Source: DATFNV01 sp035266225 (lineage in GTDB: Bacteria > Planctomycetota > Planctomycetia > Gemmatales > Gemmataceae). From it: a stretch of 12,964 bases of DNA. Below, in pieces: positions 6,206 to 12,955 of the stretch; position 1 is the stretch's first letter, and each line of letters begins with the position of its first letter. Under the pieces are notes generated by a model that saw only the letters and a list, made by a program, of their open reading frames with translations, was not told the DNA's origin and ran no database searches. Position numbers and translations under genes: made by a program. The DNA lies in contig DATFNV010000600.1 in assembly GCA_035266225.1 (NCBI GenBank), positions 1-12,964 of the forward strand, given 5' to 3'.

Positions 6206-6702
6206 TATTCCGTCAAATCTCCCTCGGTAAGGAGATTGAACCCCGCGGTGGTGAGGGTGCGCGTCGCGGTCTCGATGTCTTCGACGCGGATGGCGACGGC
6301 GGCGCGACCGCCGGGCCCGACCAGCAGCGGGTAGGCGTAGTGGATGTTCACCTCGGCGCTGAGCAGCGCCTTGCAGATTTGCAACAGCGGCTTGGGCCCG
6401 CCCGGCAATTCCACCACCAGCAGGTCGCTCTCGGTGAAGGCCATCTTGGCCTGCTGGATGATCTCGTAGGCGCGTTCGGGGTCGCTGAGCACCAGGCGGA
6501 TGATGGCGCAGTCAGCGGAATCGACCACGGTGAGCGAGACGATGTGGATGTCGGTCGTCTCGAAGCGGCGGACGACGTTGAGCAGGCCGCCGACGCGGTT
6601 CTCGACGAAGATGTTGAACTGGCGGACGCTGGGCCAATCCCGGCCGCGCGCGGTCGAGAACCCTACGCCAGCGCCGGCGTCTTCGTTTTGCCCGGTGCTC
6701 AT
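6205..6702 (-). CDS. Tandem ACT-domain protein, probable amino-acid-binding regulator
   Basis: This encodes 165 residues made almost wholly of two ACT domains, small beta-alpha-beta-beta-alpha-beta modules that bind amino acids and control enzymes of amino-acid metabolism. Domain 1 covers about residues 27-95, with the typical opening FNIFVENRVGGLLNVVRRF and IHIVSLTVVDS. Domain 2 covers about 96-163, with VVELPGGPKPLLQICKALL and VNIHYAYPLLV, ending in FNLLTEGDL. There is no catalytic domain, so it should act as a stand-alone ligand sensor or regulatory subunit, resembling COG4747-type proteins and, more remotely, the acetolactate synthase small subunit. The start ATG 6702 has GGGAGG four bases upstream. 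About 25 N-terminal residues are polar and probably disordered. It converges on the kinase gene and shares its terminator-like repeat. The ligand cannot be told from sequence. Confidence 0.85.
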   Translation of the reverse strand: MSTGQNEDAGAGVGFSTARGRDWPSVRQFNIFVENRVGGLLNVVRRFETTDIHIVSLTVVDSADCAIIRLVLSDPERAYEIIQQAKMAFTESDLLVVELPGGPKPLLQICKALLSAEVNIHYAYPLLVGPGGRAAVAIRVEDIETATRTLTTAGFNLLTEGDLTE

Positions 6703-6796
6703 GGATCCTCCCGTCGGGCGAGACGTGTACTTTACGCAACCGACGGAGTTCGAGTCAATTGCAGCCCGGCGGGGCGTCCCCGTCCCCGCCCTGCGC

Positions 6797-6827
6797 GACC
6801 CAGGTCCGGGATTTCCGGACCCGGGTC
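6797..6827. terminator. Inverted repeat between minus-strand genes, likely terminator or operator
   Basis: GACCCAGGTCCGG (6797-6809) and CCGGACCCGGGTC (6815-6827) pair over 5 + 7 bp with one A-C mismatch and a five-base loop GATTT. It is 94 bases after the stop of the upstream minus-strand gene and 94 bases before the ACT start. It may end the first transcript or act in the ACT leader; there is no T-tract to decide. Confidence 0.45.
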
Positions 6828-6921
6828 ACCGGCTCGATCAAGTCCGGTTCCAGGGCCGGTCCTGACAGCTTGTCTTCCGATACCTTTTCTTTCCCCGTCT
6901 GACGCCAAGCCGCGAGCGCCC

Positions 6922-7911
6922 CTATTCCGGCGGCTTGTACCCGGCGGGCGGCGTTACCACCTCGAAGTCGGACCCCTCGATCTTGCGCAGCTCTTCGTGC
7001 ATTACCGGGATGCGCGGGTCGGGCGCCACGGAGACCGCCCAGTCGATGCCGTTGTCGGCCACGAACATGCCGTACTTCTTCAACCCCTTAAGAATGGTTT
7101 GCACCTCCGGCGTGAACCCCGACACGTCGAAGTCCTGGCGCAGGCGGATGCGCTCCCCCATGCGCGGCAGGTCCTCGTCGGTGAGCGAACTGGCAAAGTG
7201 CGTCGCCGGGTAGACGTAGGCGCGGCGCGTCTTCACCACCGTGACGCGCAGGGCGTGCTCGATGGCGCCGCGCTTCAGCTCGTCGTAGCGCACCACGGAC
7301 GGGAAGAGCGGCAGGCCGGCCGCGTCCGTCGAGGTCCAGCCGTCGGGCCGCATCTTGTTGCTCTTCAGGTCGAAGACCGACGATTGACTCGCCTCCCAGC
7401 CGTTGTCGGTCTTGCGCGCCTGGTAGAACTCGTACAGCATCCGGTTGACCGGGTCCACGACGCTGGCGTGCCGGTCGCCCTCCTCCTTAAGGCGCTGCAC
7501 CTGGTCGAGCGTCAGCTTCTTGCCGCCCCGCTCGTAGAAGACCGGCCAGCCCTCGATGGGCATGTTGTCCGGCACGGGGAACGGCCCCTTGTCCGACTCG
7601 CCGTCGTAGGCGACGATCTTCACGGCCACCTTCTTCTGATCGGGCGGCACCAGCACGAAGCCCATGTCCGGGTTGTAGCGCATCGGCTTATCGACACCAA
7701 TGGAGGCGATGATGTTCTTCGAGTTGGGGTGCAGCGGCCAGTCGGAGACGACGAGGTTCCAGGGGTTGTCCGCCGGGAACACTTCCAGGGCGGAGAGGAT
7801 GGCGTCGGCCTCCGGCGTGTCGAACATCAGAGGATAATAACAGACCGACGTGAGCGGGGCGACAAGGATCGGGCGGGCGGCACCTCGGCGAAGCGCCGCC
7901 CAACGGATCAT
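6922..7911 (-). CDS. Conserved protein of unknown function, probably exported
   Basis: The product is 329 residues as called. It matches my recollection of a widespread uncharacterised family found in several bacterial phyla. The family's landmarks are visible: VFPADNPWN (44-52), IIASIG (67-72), PFPVPDNMPIEG (110-121), DPVNRMLYEFYQA (153-165), MRPDGWTSTDAAGLPLFP (187-204), IEHALRVT (217-224), RRAYVYPATHFAS (229-241) and YGMFVADNGIDWAVSVAPDPR (280-300), ending with GSDFEVV. Relatives usually carry an export signal. Here the N-terminus before residue 30 is only weakly hydrophobic, so the start is uncertain: 7911 lacks a Shine-Dalgarno sequence, and an internal ATG at 7827 is the alternative. 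It follows the large zinc-ribbon gene by only 16 bases on the same strand, so the two probably share a transcript. No enzymatic motif is evident. Confidence 0.75.
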   Translation of the reverse strand: MIRWAALRRGAARPILVAPLTSVCYYPLMFDTPEADAILSALEVFPADNPWNLVVSDWPLHPNSKNIIASIGVDKPMRYNPDMGFVLVPPDQKKVAVKIVAYDGESDKGPFPVPDNMPIEGWPVFYERGGKKLTLDQVQRLKEEGDRHASVVDPVNRMLYEFYQARKTDNGWEASQSSVFDLKSNKMRPDGWTSTDAAGLPLFPSVVRYDELKRGAIEHALRVTVVKTRRAYVYPATHFASSLTDEDLPRMGERIRLRQDFDVSGFTPEVQTILKGLKKYGMFVADNGIDWAVSVAPDPRIPVMHEELRKIEGSDFEVVTPPAGYKPPE

Positions 7912-7927
7912 GTCAATCGAATTTGGA

Positions 7928-10873
7928 TCAATCGAAGATGCTGGTGCTGCGGATCCGCACCGGTAGGGCCTGGGCGGCGCCGGTACTGGACGTCACCTTG
8001 AGGGTGTAGGGGCCGTCGCCGCCGGCCTTGATCTTCCAGGTGACGGTGCTGATGGGCCGGGCGGCGCCGCGCTCCGCCTCGCGCACGGCCTGCTTCGCCT
8101 CACAGTCGATGAGCTTGAAGCCGTTGGGGAGGTCGAGCGTCAGCTCCTCGCCGCGCCTGGGGTTGCTGACCTGGGCCACCAGGGTAAACTCGCCGCCGGG
8201 CACGAAGCGGCCGGCGACCGACAGCCCCAGCCGGCCGGCCGCGTCCTTGTCGCCGGCCGCCACGTTGCCCAGCCCGTAGGCGAAGCCGACCTCGCGCGAG
8301 GCGCCCGCGGCGATCGGCTTGACGTCCCAGTACATCACCACCGCCGAGTCCCCCGAGGTTTCGTCAGGTTTTACCTCCTTGATCGTGTTGATGGGGAGCA
8401 AGGGGACCTCCCAGAAAGTCGTCTGCTGGCGGCAGTCCTTGTCTCGGCCGTAAAGCCGGCTGTCGGGCCAAGCCCCAATCGTCACACGGCTCGGGGGCTC
8501 GATTCGGTCTCCCAGGCGGAACTGCACCCGGGCGACCGTGCCCGGATTCTTCAGGTCGGCGTTCTCGAGTGCTTCGACGAAGTCGGGCACCTCGTCCGGC
8601 CGCGAGAAATCCTTTTTGTCCTGGCACAACTCCTTCTCCCCGGGAACGGTGAACGGCACGCCGTCGTTTTCCCCGATAAACGTGTCGAGCAGGAAGCGCA
8701 GTCCGACGCGATGCTCTATCGTGTCGTTGTTGCGGATCACATAGCGGACCAGGCAGGTGTCGAGCTTGCGCGACTGCTCGCCGGCAACGACCTCAACGAA
8801 CTGGGTGACCTCGACCTGTTGGTCCGGGTAAACCCAGGTAGACTTCCGCCCGCCGCCCTTTCCCTTGGCGAGGTCGGCCGCGATGACAACATTCCGGCCG
8901 CCGTCCTTCCAGCGCCCGCGACTGTCAATCCCCTCGACGCCCGGATCATTCGTGTGCCGCCAGGGCGTGTCGCCGAAGATTAGTCCGTCCGTTTGGTTCC
9001 CAGTAACCCAGGGGAAGTTGCCGCTCCGGAGTCGCGGAGGGACGTCGTCCAGACGAATCACGGTGTTGTTTGTCTTACCCGCCTCGCTCCGTGTCAGTTT
9101 CTTCTTCCCCCCGCCATCGACTCCCTTGACCATGACGACGCCGAAGCGCATGCTCGGCTCCCAGATGGCGGGCGTCGCGTCTTCCTCGCGAATCTGCGGA
9201 TCCCCCTTCATACTATTCCCCATCGCCAGGCTTACCGGAACGTCCTTGTCGTGGAAACTGACCTCTATGAGTGGATTGGGGTCAATTTTGTCCTCGGCGA
9301 GGGGCACCGAAGACTCCGGTGGCTTCTCGGCGTCGCCGAAGAAATCGACGATCAGCACGACGAACAGGGCCAGCAGCAGCGCCCCGACTGGGGCCAGGTG
9401 CGCCCACACGGGGACGCCGCCGCCCTTGAGCGGGACCGCCTGCGCCGGCCGCGGGCGCCGCCGGTCTTGGTCATTGTCGTCGCGGGGACGCTTGCGACCC
9501 GCGGGGATGGCGACCGGGATGGCCGCCACGGCTTCGTCGCGCTCGGGACGCGGGCGCTTGCGCTCGGCGGGGATGGCGACCGGGGCCGCCGCGATGGCCA
9601 CCGGGACGAAGGGCTCCTCCGCCGGCACCACGGCGAGGACCGCTTGCGGCCGGCCCGAGGCGGAGCGCTTCTCGACCGTGAGGCTGACCGTCACCGGGAA
9701 GCGCTGGTTGCCGTTGGCGAAGACGGTGACCTGGGCCTGCAGCCGTTCGCCCGGCCGGTCGGGCACCTCGGAGACGGCGAGCGGCAGGGTGGCGGTGCGG
9801 CCCTGGAGGTCGGCCCGGCCGACCTTCAGCCACGGCTGGTCGCTGACGCCATGAGCGTAAACCGGCCGCTTCTCCGCCGTCGTCACCTGGAGGACGTACT
9901 CGACGCGCTCGCCGACGGCCCCCATCAGGTTGACGGCGCGGGTGCTGACCTCGACCTTCGGCGGCGGCGTCAGGCCGAGGGCCTCGAAGAATTGTTGCAC
10001 CGCGCCGATGCCCGACGCGGCCGGCCCCTGGACCGGGTAGGTCCAGCCGTTGTCCTTGTACCACTTGGCGACGGCGCCGTTCTCGAAGAAGGGCGCCGCG
10101 TCCTTGGGCGCCGCCTTGCTCTTCTCGGCGATCTGTCGCGGCGTGACGGCCCCCTTGAGGACGCCATCGGGGAACGGCCGGATCGGCACCTCGGCGCGGA
10201 CGACGACGGCGACACTGCCGCCGTTGGAGTCGATGACGAGCCGTCCCTCCAGCGGCTTGTTGCCGGCGCGCAGGCGCTGGCCGACGACCCGCACGGGGAT
10301 GAGGCCGGAGCCGGTGAACTGGAACAGCTTCTGCTGGGCGCCGGCGCCCTCGCCGACCACGAGCCAGGGGGAGTCGTCGCAGGTGACGGTGCCGCGCAGC
10401 AGGCGCATGCCGCGGTTCTCCAGGCGCAGCTCGAAGCGGCGGTCGGCGCCGACGGCGAGGGTGCCGAGGTGGAGTTCCGGGGCGCCGAGGTGGAGGTAGG
10501 GCGCTTGCAGCGCCTGGGTGGGCAGCTGGTCGAGCAAGCCGTCCAGGCCCTGGTCCTCGTCGGCCGCGCGGGCGGCGTCGCGGGCGGCCCGAGCGAGGTC
10601 GGCCCGGCCGAGGGCGCGGAAGAAGCGCTCGAGGTGGCCCTGGCGGAGGAGCGCCCGTGCCTCGCCCCACTCCTCCTGGCAGCCGAGAGCCAACTCGTCG
10701 TAGGTGCGGCACTGGCGCCCGGAGGGGAAGACGAAGGGATGGGGGAACGCTTGCCGCCCGGCGGCGACCGGGGCGACGGAGCCGTGGCCGTTGAGGAGGT
10801 GCCCGTCGAAGTAGCAGAACGCGGCGTCGGCGGGGTTGACGCGACGACAACGGCTGCAGGTGGTGCTGGGCAT
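7928..10873 (-). CDS. Zinc-ribbon, Ig-like, single-pass membrane protein (981 residues)
   Basis: The cytoplasmic N-terminus starts with a partial zinc ribbon, CSRC (6-9) and C20 in FCYFDG; the fourth cysteine is replaced, so metal binding is uncertain. Two beta-rich, Ig/BACON-like segments follow, about 125-230 (with DDSPWLVVGEG) and 305-402 (with SDQPWLKVG). A basic linker at 425-480 repeats PVAIPAxRKRPR twice. One strong membrane helix, WAHLAPVGALLLALFVVLIV, lies at 490-509. The 470-residue remainder should be outside the cytoplasm. It contains a beta-sandwich-like part (VTQFVEVVAGE, RYVIRNNDTIEHRVGLRFLLDTF) and a final Ig-like segment (about 880-975). I do not recognise a named family; similar zinc-ribbon-first membrane proteins are common in planctomycetes. 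The ATG has GAGGGA seven bases upstream. It is divergent from the sigma/anti-sigma operon and leads a two-gene unit. Function is unknown; a sensor or scaffold linking cytoplasm and envelope is inference. Confidence 0.8.
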   Translation of the reverse strand: MPSTTCSRCRRVNPADAAFCYFDGHLLNGHGSVAPVAAGRQAFPHPFVFPSGRQCRTYDELALGCQEEWGEARALLRQGHLERFFRALGRADLARAARDAARAADEDQGLDGLLDQLPTQALQAPYLHLGAPELHLGTLAVGADRRFELRLENRGMRLLRGTVTCDDSPWLVVGEGAGAQQKLFQFTGSGLIPVRVVGQRLRAGNKPLEGRLVIDSNGGSVAVVVRAEVPIRPFPDGVLKGAVTPRQIAEKSKAAPKDAAPFFENGAVAKWYKDNGWTYPVQGPAASGIGAVQQFFEALGLTPPPKVEVSTRAVNLMGAVGERVEYVLQVTTAEKRPVYAHGVSDQPWLKVGRADLQGRTATLPLAVSEVPDRPGERLQAQVTVFANGNQRFPVTVSLTVEKRSASGRPQAVLAVVPAEEPFVPVAIAAAPVAIPAERKRPRPERDEAVAAIPVAIPAGRKRPRDDNDQDRRRPRPAQAVPLKGGGVPVWAHLAPVGALLLALFVVLIVDFFGDAEKPPESSVPLAEDKIDPNPLIEVSFHDKDVPVSLAMGNSMKGDPQIREEDATPAIWEPSMRFGVVMVKGVDGGGKKKLTRSEAGKTNNTVIRLDDVPPRLRSGNFPWVTGNQTDGLIFGDTPWRHTNDPGVEGIDSRGRWKDGGRNVVIAADLAKGKGGGRKSTWVYPDQQVEVTQFVEVVAGEQSRKLDTCLVRYVIRNNDTIEHRVGLRFLLDTFIGENDGVPFTVPGEKELCQDKKDFSRPDEVPDFVEALENADLKNPGTVARVQFRLGDRIEPPSRVTIGAWPDSRLYGRDKDCRQQTTFWEVPLLPINTIKEVKPDETSGDSAVVMYWDVKPIAAGASREVGFAYGLGNVAAGDKDAAGRLGLSVAGRFVPGGEFTLVAQVSNPRRGEELTLDLPNGFKLIDCEAKQAVREAERGAARPISTVTWKIKAGGDGPYTLKVTSSTGAAQALPVRIRSTSIFD
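9482..9583 (-). repeat. Internal tandem-type duplication in the zinc-ribbon gene linker
   Basis: The 36-base units 9482-9517 and 9548-9583 encode two copies of PVAIPAxRKRPR just before the membrane helix. They are 66 bases apart and nearly identical at both DNA and protein level, including the shared GCGGGGATGGCGACCGG. The basic copies fit a positively charged cytoplasmic juxtamembrane linker, possibly binding lipid or nucleic acid. Confidence 0.7.
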
Positions 10874-10994
10874 GGTGCTGTCCCTCGGGCGGGGGCGAAC
10901 GTCGGTTGCGGCGCCGGCCTCAAATAGATAGTGTCTCTGACCGCGGCGCGGGAGGCAAGCCGTTTAGGTGGCGGCGCTCCTGAGCGGGAATAAA
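10874..10994. promoter_or_regulatory. Divergent control region between zinc-ribbon gene and sigma operon
   Basis: These 121 bases separate two divergent starts and should hold promoters for both transcripts. An AT-richer island, CAAATAGATAGTGTCTCTGA (10921-10940), stands out in very GC-rich surroundings. GGAGG at 10951-10955 lies 12 bases before a GTG at 10968, which would be an alternative start for the sigma factor. No clear consensus promoter is seen. Confidence 0.4.
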
Positions 10995-11576
10995 ATGCTC
11001 TCCGCGTCGGTCCAGTCCTCAGAGACATCCCAAACGTGGGAACCCCGGCCGTTGAGGGACGAGCGAGTCGTACGCTTTGAGCAGGCCATCCTGCCCCACC
11101 TTGGGGCCGCGTACAACCTGGCGCGCTGGCTGACGCGCAGCGCCCACGACGCGGACGACGTGGTGCAGGAGGCCTACCTGCGCGCCTACCAGTTCTTCGA
11201 CGGCTTCCACGGCGGCGACGGCCGCGCCTGGCTGCTCCGCATCGTCCGCAACACCTGTTACACCTGGCTGGAGAAGAACCGGCCGCGCGCCCCGATGGCG
11301 CAATTCGACGAGGCGAAGCACAGCGCGGGGCGGCCGGCCCCAGGGCCCGAGGCGCCCCTCGTCGCGGGCGAGGACCGCGAGTTGCTGCGCCGGGCGCTGG
11401 CCGAGCTGCCCGACGAGTTCCGCGAGGCGATCGTGCTGCGCGAGCTGGAAGGGCTGTCGTACAAGGAAATCGCGGCCGTCACCGGCGCCCCCATCGGCAC
11501 GGTCATGTCCCGCCTGGCCCGGGCGCGGGAACGGCTGCAAGAGGGGCTGGCCCACCGCCGGCCCGAGGGACCCTGA
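10995..11576 (+). CDS. ECF-type RNA polymerase sigma factor (RpoE-like)
   Basis: This encodes a 193-residue sigma-70 family ECF factor. Region 2 is at about residues 33-95, including AHDADDVVQEAYLRAYQFFD and the hydrophobic GRAWLLRIVRNTCYTWLEK helix. A Pro/Ala-rich linker (98-125) joins it to region 4 at about 130-185, where LPDEFREAIVLRELEGLSYK precedes the helix-turn-helix EIAAVTGAPIGTVMSRLARAR. The start is ATG 10995, preceded only by a weak GCGGGAA. GTG 10968 (nine residues longer) is possible, since GGAGG lies 12 bases upstream of it. The following anti-sigma gene begins one base after the stop, the standard arrangement for a sigma factor held inactive at the membrane. Such pairs commonly respond to envelope or oxidative stress and regulate themselves; the signal here is unknown. 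Confidence 0.9.
   Translation: MLSASVQSSETSQTWEPRPLRDERVVRFEQAILPHLGAAYNLARWLTRSAHDADDVVQEAYLRAYQFFDGFHGGDGRAWLLRIVRNTCYTWLEKNRPRAPMAQFDEAKHSAGRPAPGPEAPLVAGEDRELLRRALAELPDEFREAIVLRELEGLSYKEIAAVTGAPIGTVMSRLARARERLQEGLAHRRPEGP
11565..11570 (+). promoter_or_regulatory. Ribosome-binding site GAGGGA for the anti-sigma gene
   Basis: GAGGGA lies seven bases before GTG 11578, inside the last codons of the sigma gene. It supports a GTG start with a one-base gap after the sigma stop, and hence translational coupling of the pair. Confidence 0.6.
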
Positions 11577-11577
11577 C

Positions 11578-12306
11578 GTGACCTGCGAGGAGATCCGCAA
11601 CCTGCTGTCCCCCTACGCCGACGGCGAGCTGGACCTGGTGCGCGACCTGGACATCGAACGGCACCTGGCCGAATGCCCGCATTGCGCCGCCGCCCTGGAG
11701 GGCCTCCGGGCGCTGAGCGCCCGCCTCAGCGACCCGGCGCTGTACCACCAGCCGCCGACCGCCCTGGCGCCGCGCCTCCGCGCCGCACTGGGCCGGCCTC
11801 GCTTTCCCTGGCGCCGGGTCGCGGCGGCCGCGGCCGCGGCGGTCCTCGTGGCGGCCGCCCTGTGGGGGACCGTCCGGGGACTGTCGGCCCCGTCCGCCGA
11901 GGACCTGCTCGCGCGGGAGGTCGTAGACAGCCACGTCCGTTCCCTCATGGCCGACCACCTCCTCGACTTCAAGTCGGACGACCGGCACAAGGTCAAGCCG
12001 TGGTTCCTCGGCCGGGTGGACGTCGCGCCGGAAGTCAAGGACCTGACCACGGAGCGCTTTCCGTTGATCGGGGGCCGCCTCGACTACATCGACGGCCGGC
12101 CGGCCGCCGCGCTGGTCTACAAGCGCAACGACCACGTCATCAACGTGTTCGTCTGGCGGGCACCGGGGCCGGATCGGCCGCCGGTGTTCCTGGAGCGCCA
12201 GGGCTATCACCTCGCTCACTGGAGCGACAACGAGCGGGCCTTCTGGGTAGTGTCCGACCTGAACGAGGAGGAGCTGCGCCAGTTCGTCGAGTTGCTGCGG
12301 CGCTGA
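11578..12306 (+). CDS. Membrane anti-sigma factor with zinc-binding HC2 motif
   Basis: This 242-residue protein would hold the adjacent ECF sigma factor at the inner membrane. The N-terminal anti-sigma domain has the zinc motif H29-x3-C33-x2-C36 in HLAECPHC, with C3 as a likely further ligand, and the typical opening CEEIRNLLSPYADGELD. A single membrane helix spans about 80-99 (VAAAAAAAVLVAAALWG). The periplasmic domain (about 110-242) carries a pattern I recall from a widespread anti-sigma family: HVRSLMADHLLDF, VKPWFLGRVDVAPEVKDL, FPLIGGRLDYIDGRPAAALVY, KRNDHVINVFVW and HLAHWSDNERAFWVVSDL. It presumably senses an envelope or redox signal and then releases the sigma factor. The start is GTG, one base after the sigma stop. 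No protease-site or second zinc motif is apparent. The call is firm; the inducing signal is not known. Confidence 0.9.
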   Translation: MTCEEIRNLLSPYADGELDLVRDLDIERHLAECPHCAAALEGLRALSARLSDPALYHQPPTALAPRLRAALGRPRFPWRRVAAAAAAAVLVAAALWGTVRGLSAPSAEDLLAREVVDSHVRSLMADHLLDFKSDDRHKVKPWFLGRVDVAPEVKDLTTERFPLIGGRLDYIDGRPAAALVYKRNDHVINVFVWRAPGPDRPPVFLERQGYHLAHWSDNERAFWVVSDLNEEELRQFVELLRR

Positions 12307-12441
12307 ACACGTTTAGCTTGTCGGCGGCCAGGTTCTTGACCGGGCCGGGCGATTCGGCCTTGCCCGGCTCCGGCTGGGGAAAGGCCGTCGAACGTGCGGT
12401 GTGGAACGTCACCTTGCCCTCCACCTTTTGTAGGATCTGAT
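12307..12441 (-). other. Possible relic coding fragment on the minus strand
   Basis: Read on the minus strand from the hairpin at 12442 towards the anti-sigma stop, the sequence gives a smooth peptide (ILQKVEGKVTFHTARST, then PVKNLAADKLNVF) with codon use like real genes here. It has no start codon and the frame then runs on into the anti-sigma gene antisense. It may be a piece of a lost gene or chance. I do not recognise the family. Confidence 0.25.
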
Positions 12442-12646
12442 GGACAGCGTGAATTTCCGCTGGAAATTCACGCTGTCCCCTTATCCGGCTGCCCTCCTCG
12501 AGTTGGCGGGGTTCGTGGAGGCCCGGGACAGCCGCTTGCGCGAGGCCACCGTGCGGTTTGCCGCCCACTCGGAGCCCGTCGCCGACCTTCTCCCGGAGGA
12601 GCGCGAGGCGCTCGAAGAGTATGTGAAAGCGCTCGCCGAATCATGA
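12440..12646 (+). CDS. Small hypothetical protein, possible 5'-truncated remnant
   Basis: This is a 68-residue frame starting with ATG 12440, with AGGA four bases upstream. Its first 12-13 codons lie entirely inside the perfect hairpin 12442-12478 and read as an odd MDSVNFRWKFTLS. After the hairpin the sequence turns protein-like and helical: YPAALLELAGFVEARDSRL, then PVADLLPEEREALEEYVKAL, ending with TGA. The most economical reading is that the hairpin element inserted in or next to an older gene and replaced its beginning, leaving the C-terminal part in frame with a new start. It might still be translated. No family is recognised; small acidic helical proteins of this size include antitoxins and regulators, but there is no toxin-like neighbour in view. 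Confidence 0.35.
   Translation: MDSVNFRWKFTLSPYPAALLELAGFVEARDSRLREATVRFAAHSEPVADLLPEEREALEEYVKALAES
12442..12478. repeat. Perfect hairpin with 17-bp arms and 3-base loop
   Basis: GGACAGCGTGAATTTCC (12442-12458) and its exact complement (12462-12478) are separated by GCT. The arms are AT-richer than the surroundings and unrelated to the GCCGCTTGCGG repeat family. It could be a terminator for the sigma operon, though it lies 135 bases downstream and lacks a T-tract. It could equally be a mobile REP/MITE-like element, since coding-like sequence breaks off on both sides. Confidence 0.85.
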
Positions 12647-12665
12647 CCCCGCACCTGGCGCCGCT

Positions 12666-12955
12666 CGGTCGCAGGTGAGGCGAAACGGCGACCGTCGGGG
12701 ACATCGACGAGGAGGCAACAGACAGCCTCGCGGGGGGAAAGCGGGGACCGGAGCGGGCAGGATGCGAGGGACGGAGTGGCGGCAAGGGGAGTGGTGGGGC
12801 TTCTACCCTGCCTTGTGGCGGGAAGTCCATCGCCGGGGGTGCTGCGGGGAATTCCTGGGCATGGTTCAAACCCGGGTAACACTTCGGGATCTGAACGCCT
12901 GCACAGGTAGCGGCCAGAACCGCTTCAGAATGAGGCAGTTCAGCCGTGAACCGCC
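12666..12955 (+). other. Gene-free tail rich in nested hairpins; candidate structured RNA
   Basis: No convincing gene is seen from 12647 to the window end. Instead there is a series of helices: CGGTCGC/GCGACCG (12666-12694), GAGGC/GCCTC (12712-12729), CAAGG/CCTTG (12783-12815) enclosing GGTGG/CTACC, GTTCA/TGAAC (12864-12896) enclosing CCCG/CGGG, AGCGG/CCGCT (12909-12924) and GTTCA-GCCG-TGAAC (12938-12951). Long purine-rich stretches separate them. The branched pattern suggests a folded RNA, perhaps domain I of a group II intron whose reverse transcriptase would be beyond the window. The orientation is assumed. In GC-rich DNA some helices are expected by chance. Confidence 0.3.

Noticed and set aside
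6160..8001. 613-codon plus-strand frame opposite the ACT and exported-protein genes
   Set aside because: It is antisense to two genes with recognisable families and its product looks like an Arg/His/Val-rich antisense translation.
8993..10927. Very long open frame (644 codons) on the plus strand opposite the zinc-ribbon gene
   Set aside because: The product is a low-complexity Arg/Gly/Asp/Leu-rich sequence with no domain, whereas the minus strand has a good ribosome-binding site, a zinc ribbon and a membrane helix. It is a shadow caused by high GC content.
12854..12880. tRNA T-arm-like GGTTCAAACCC
   Set aside because: TTCAAAC fits a T-loop, but the flanking bases do not make a five-pair stem and no acceptor, D or anticodon arms are found around it.
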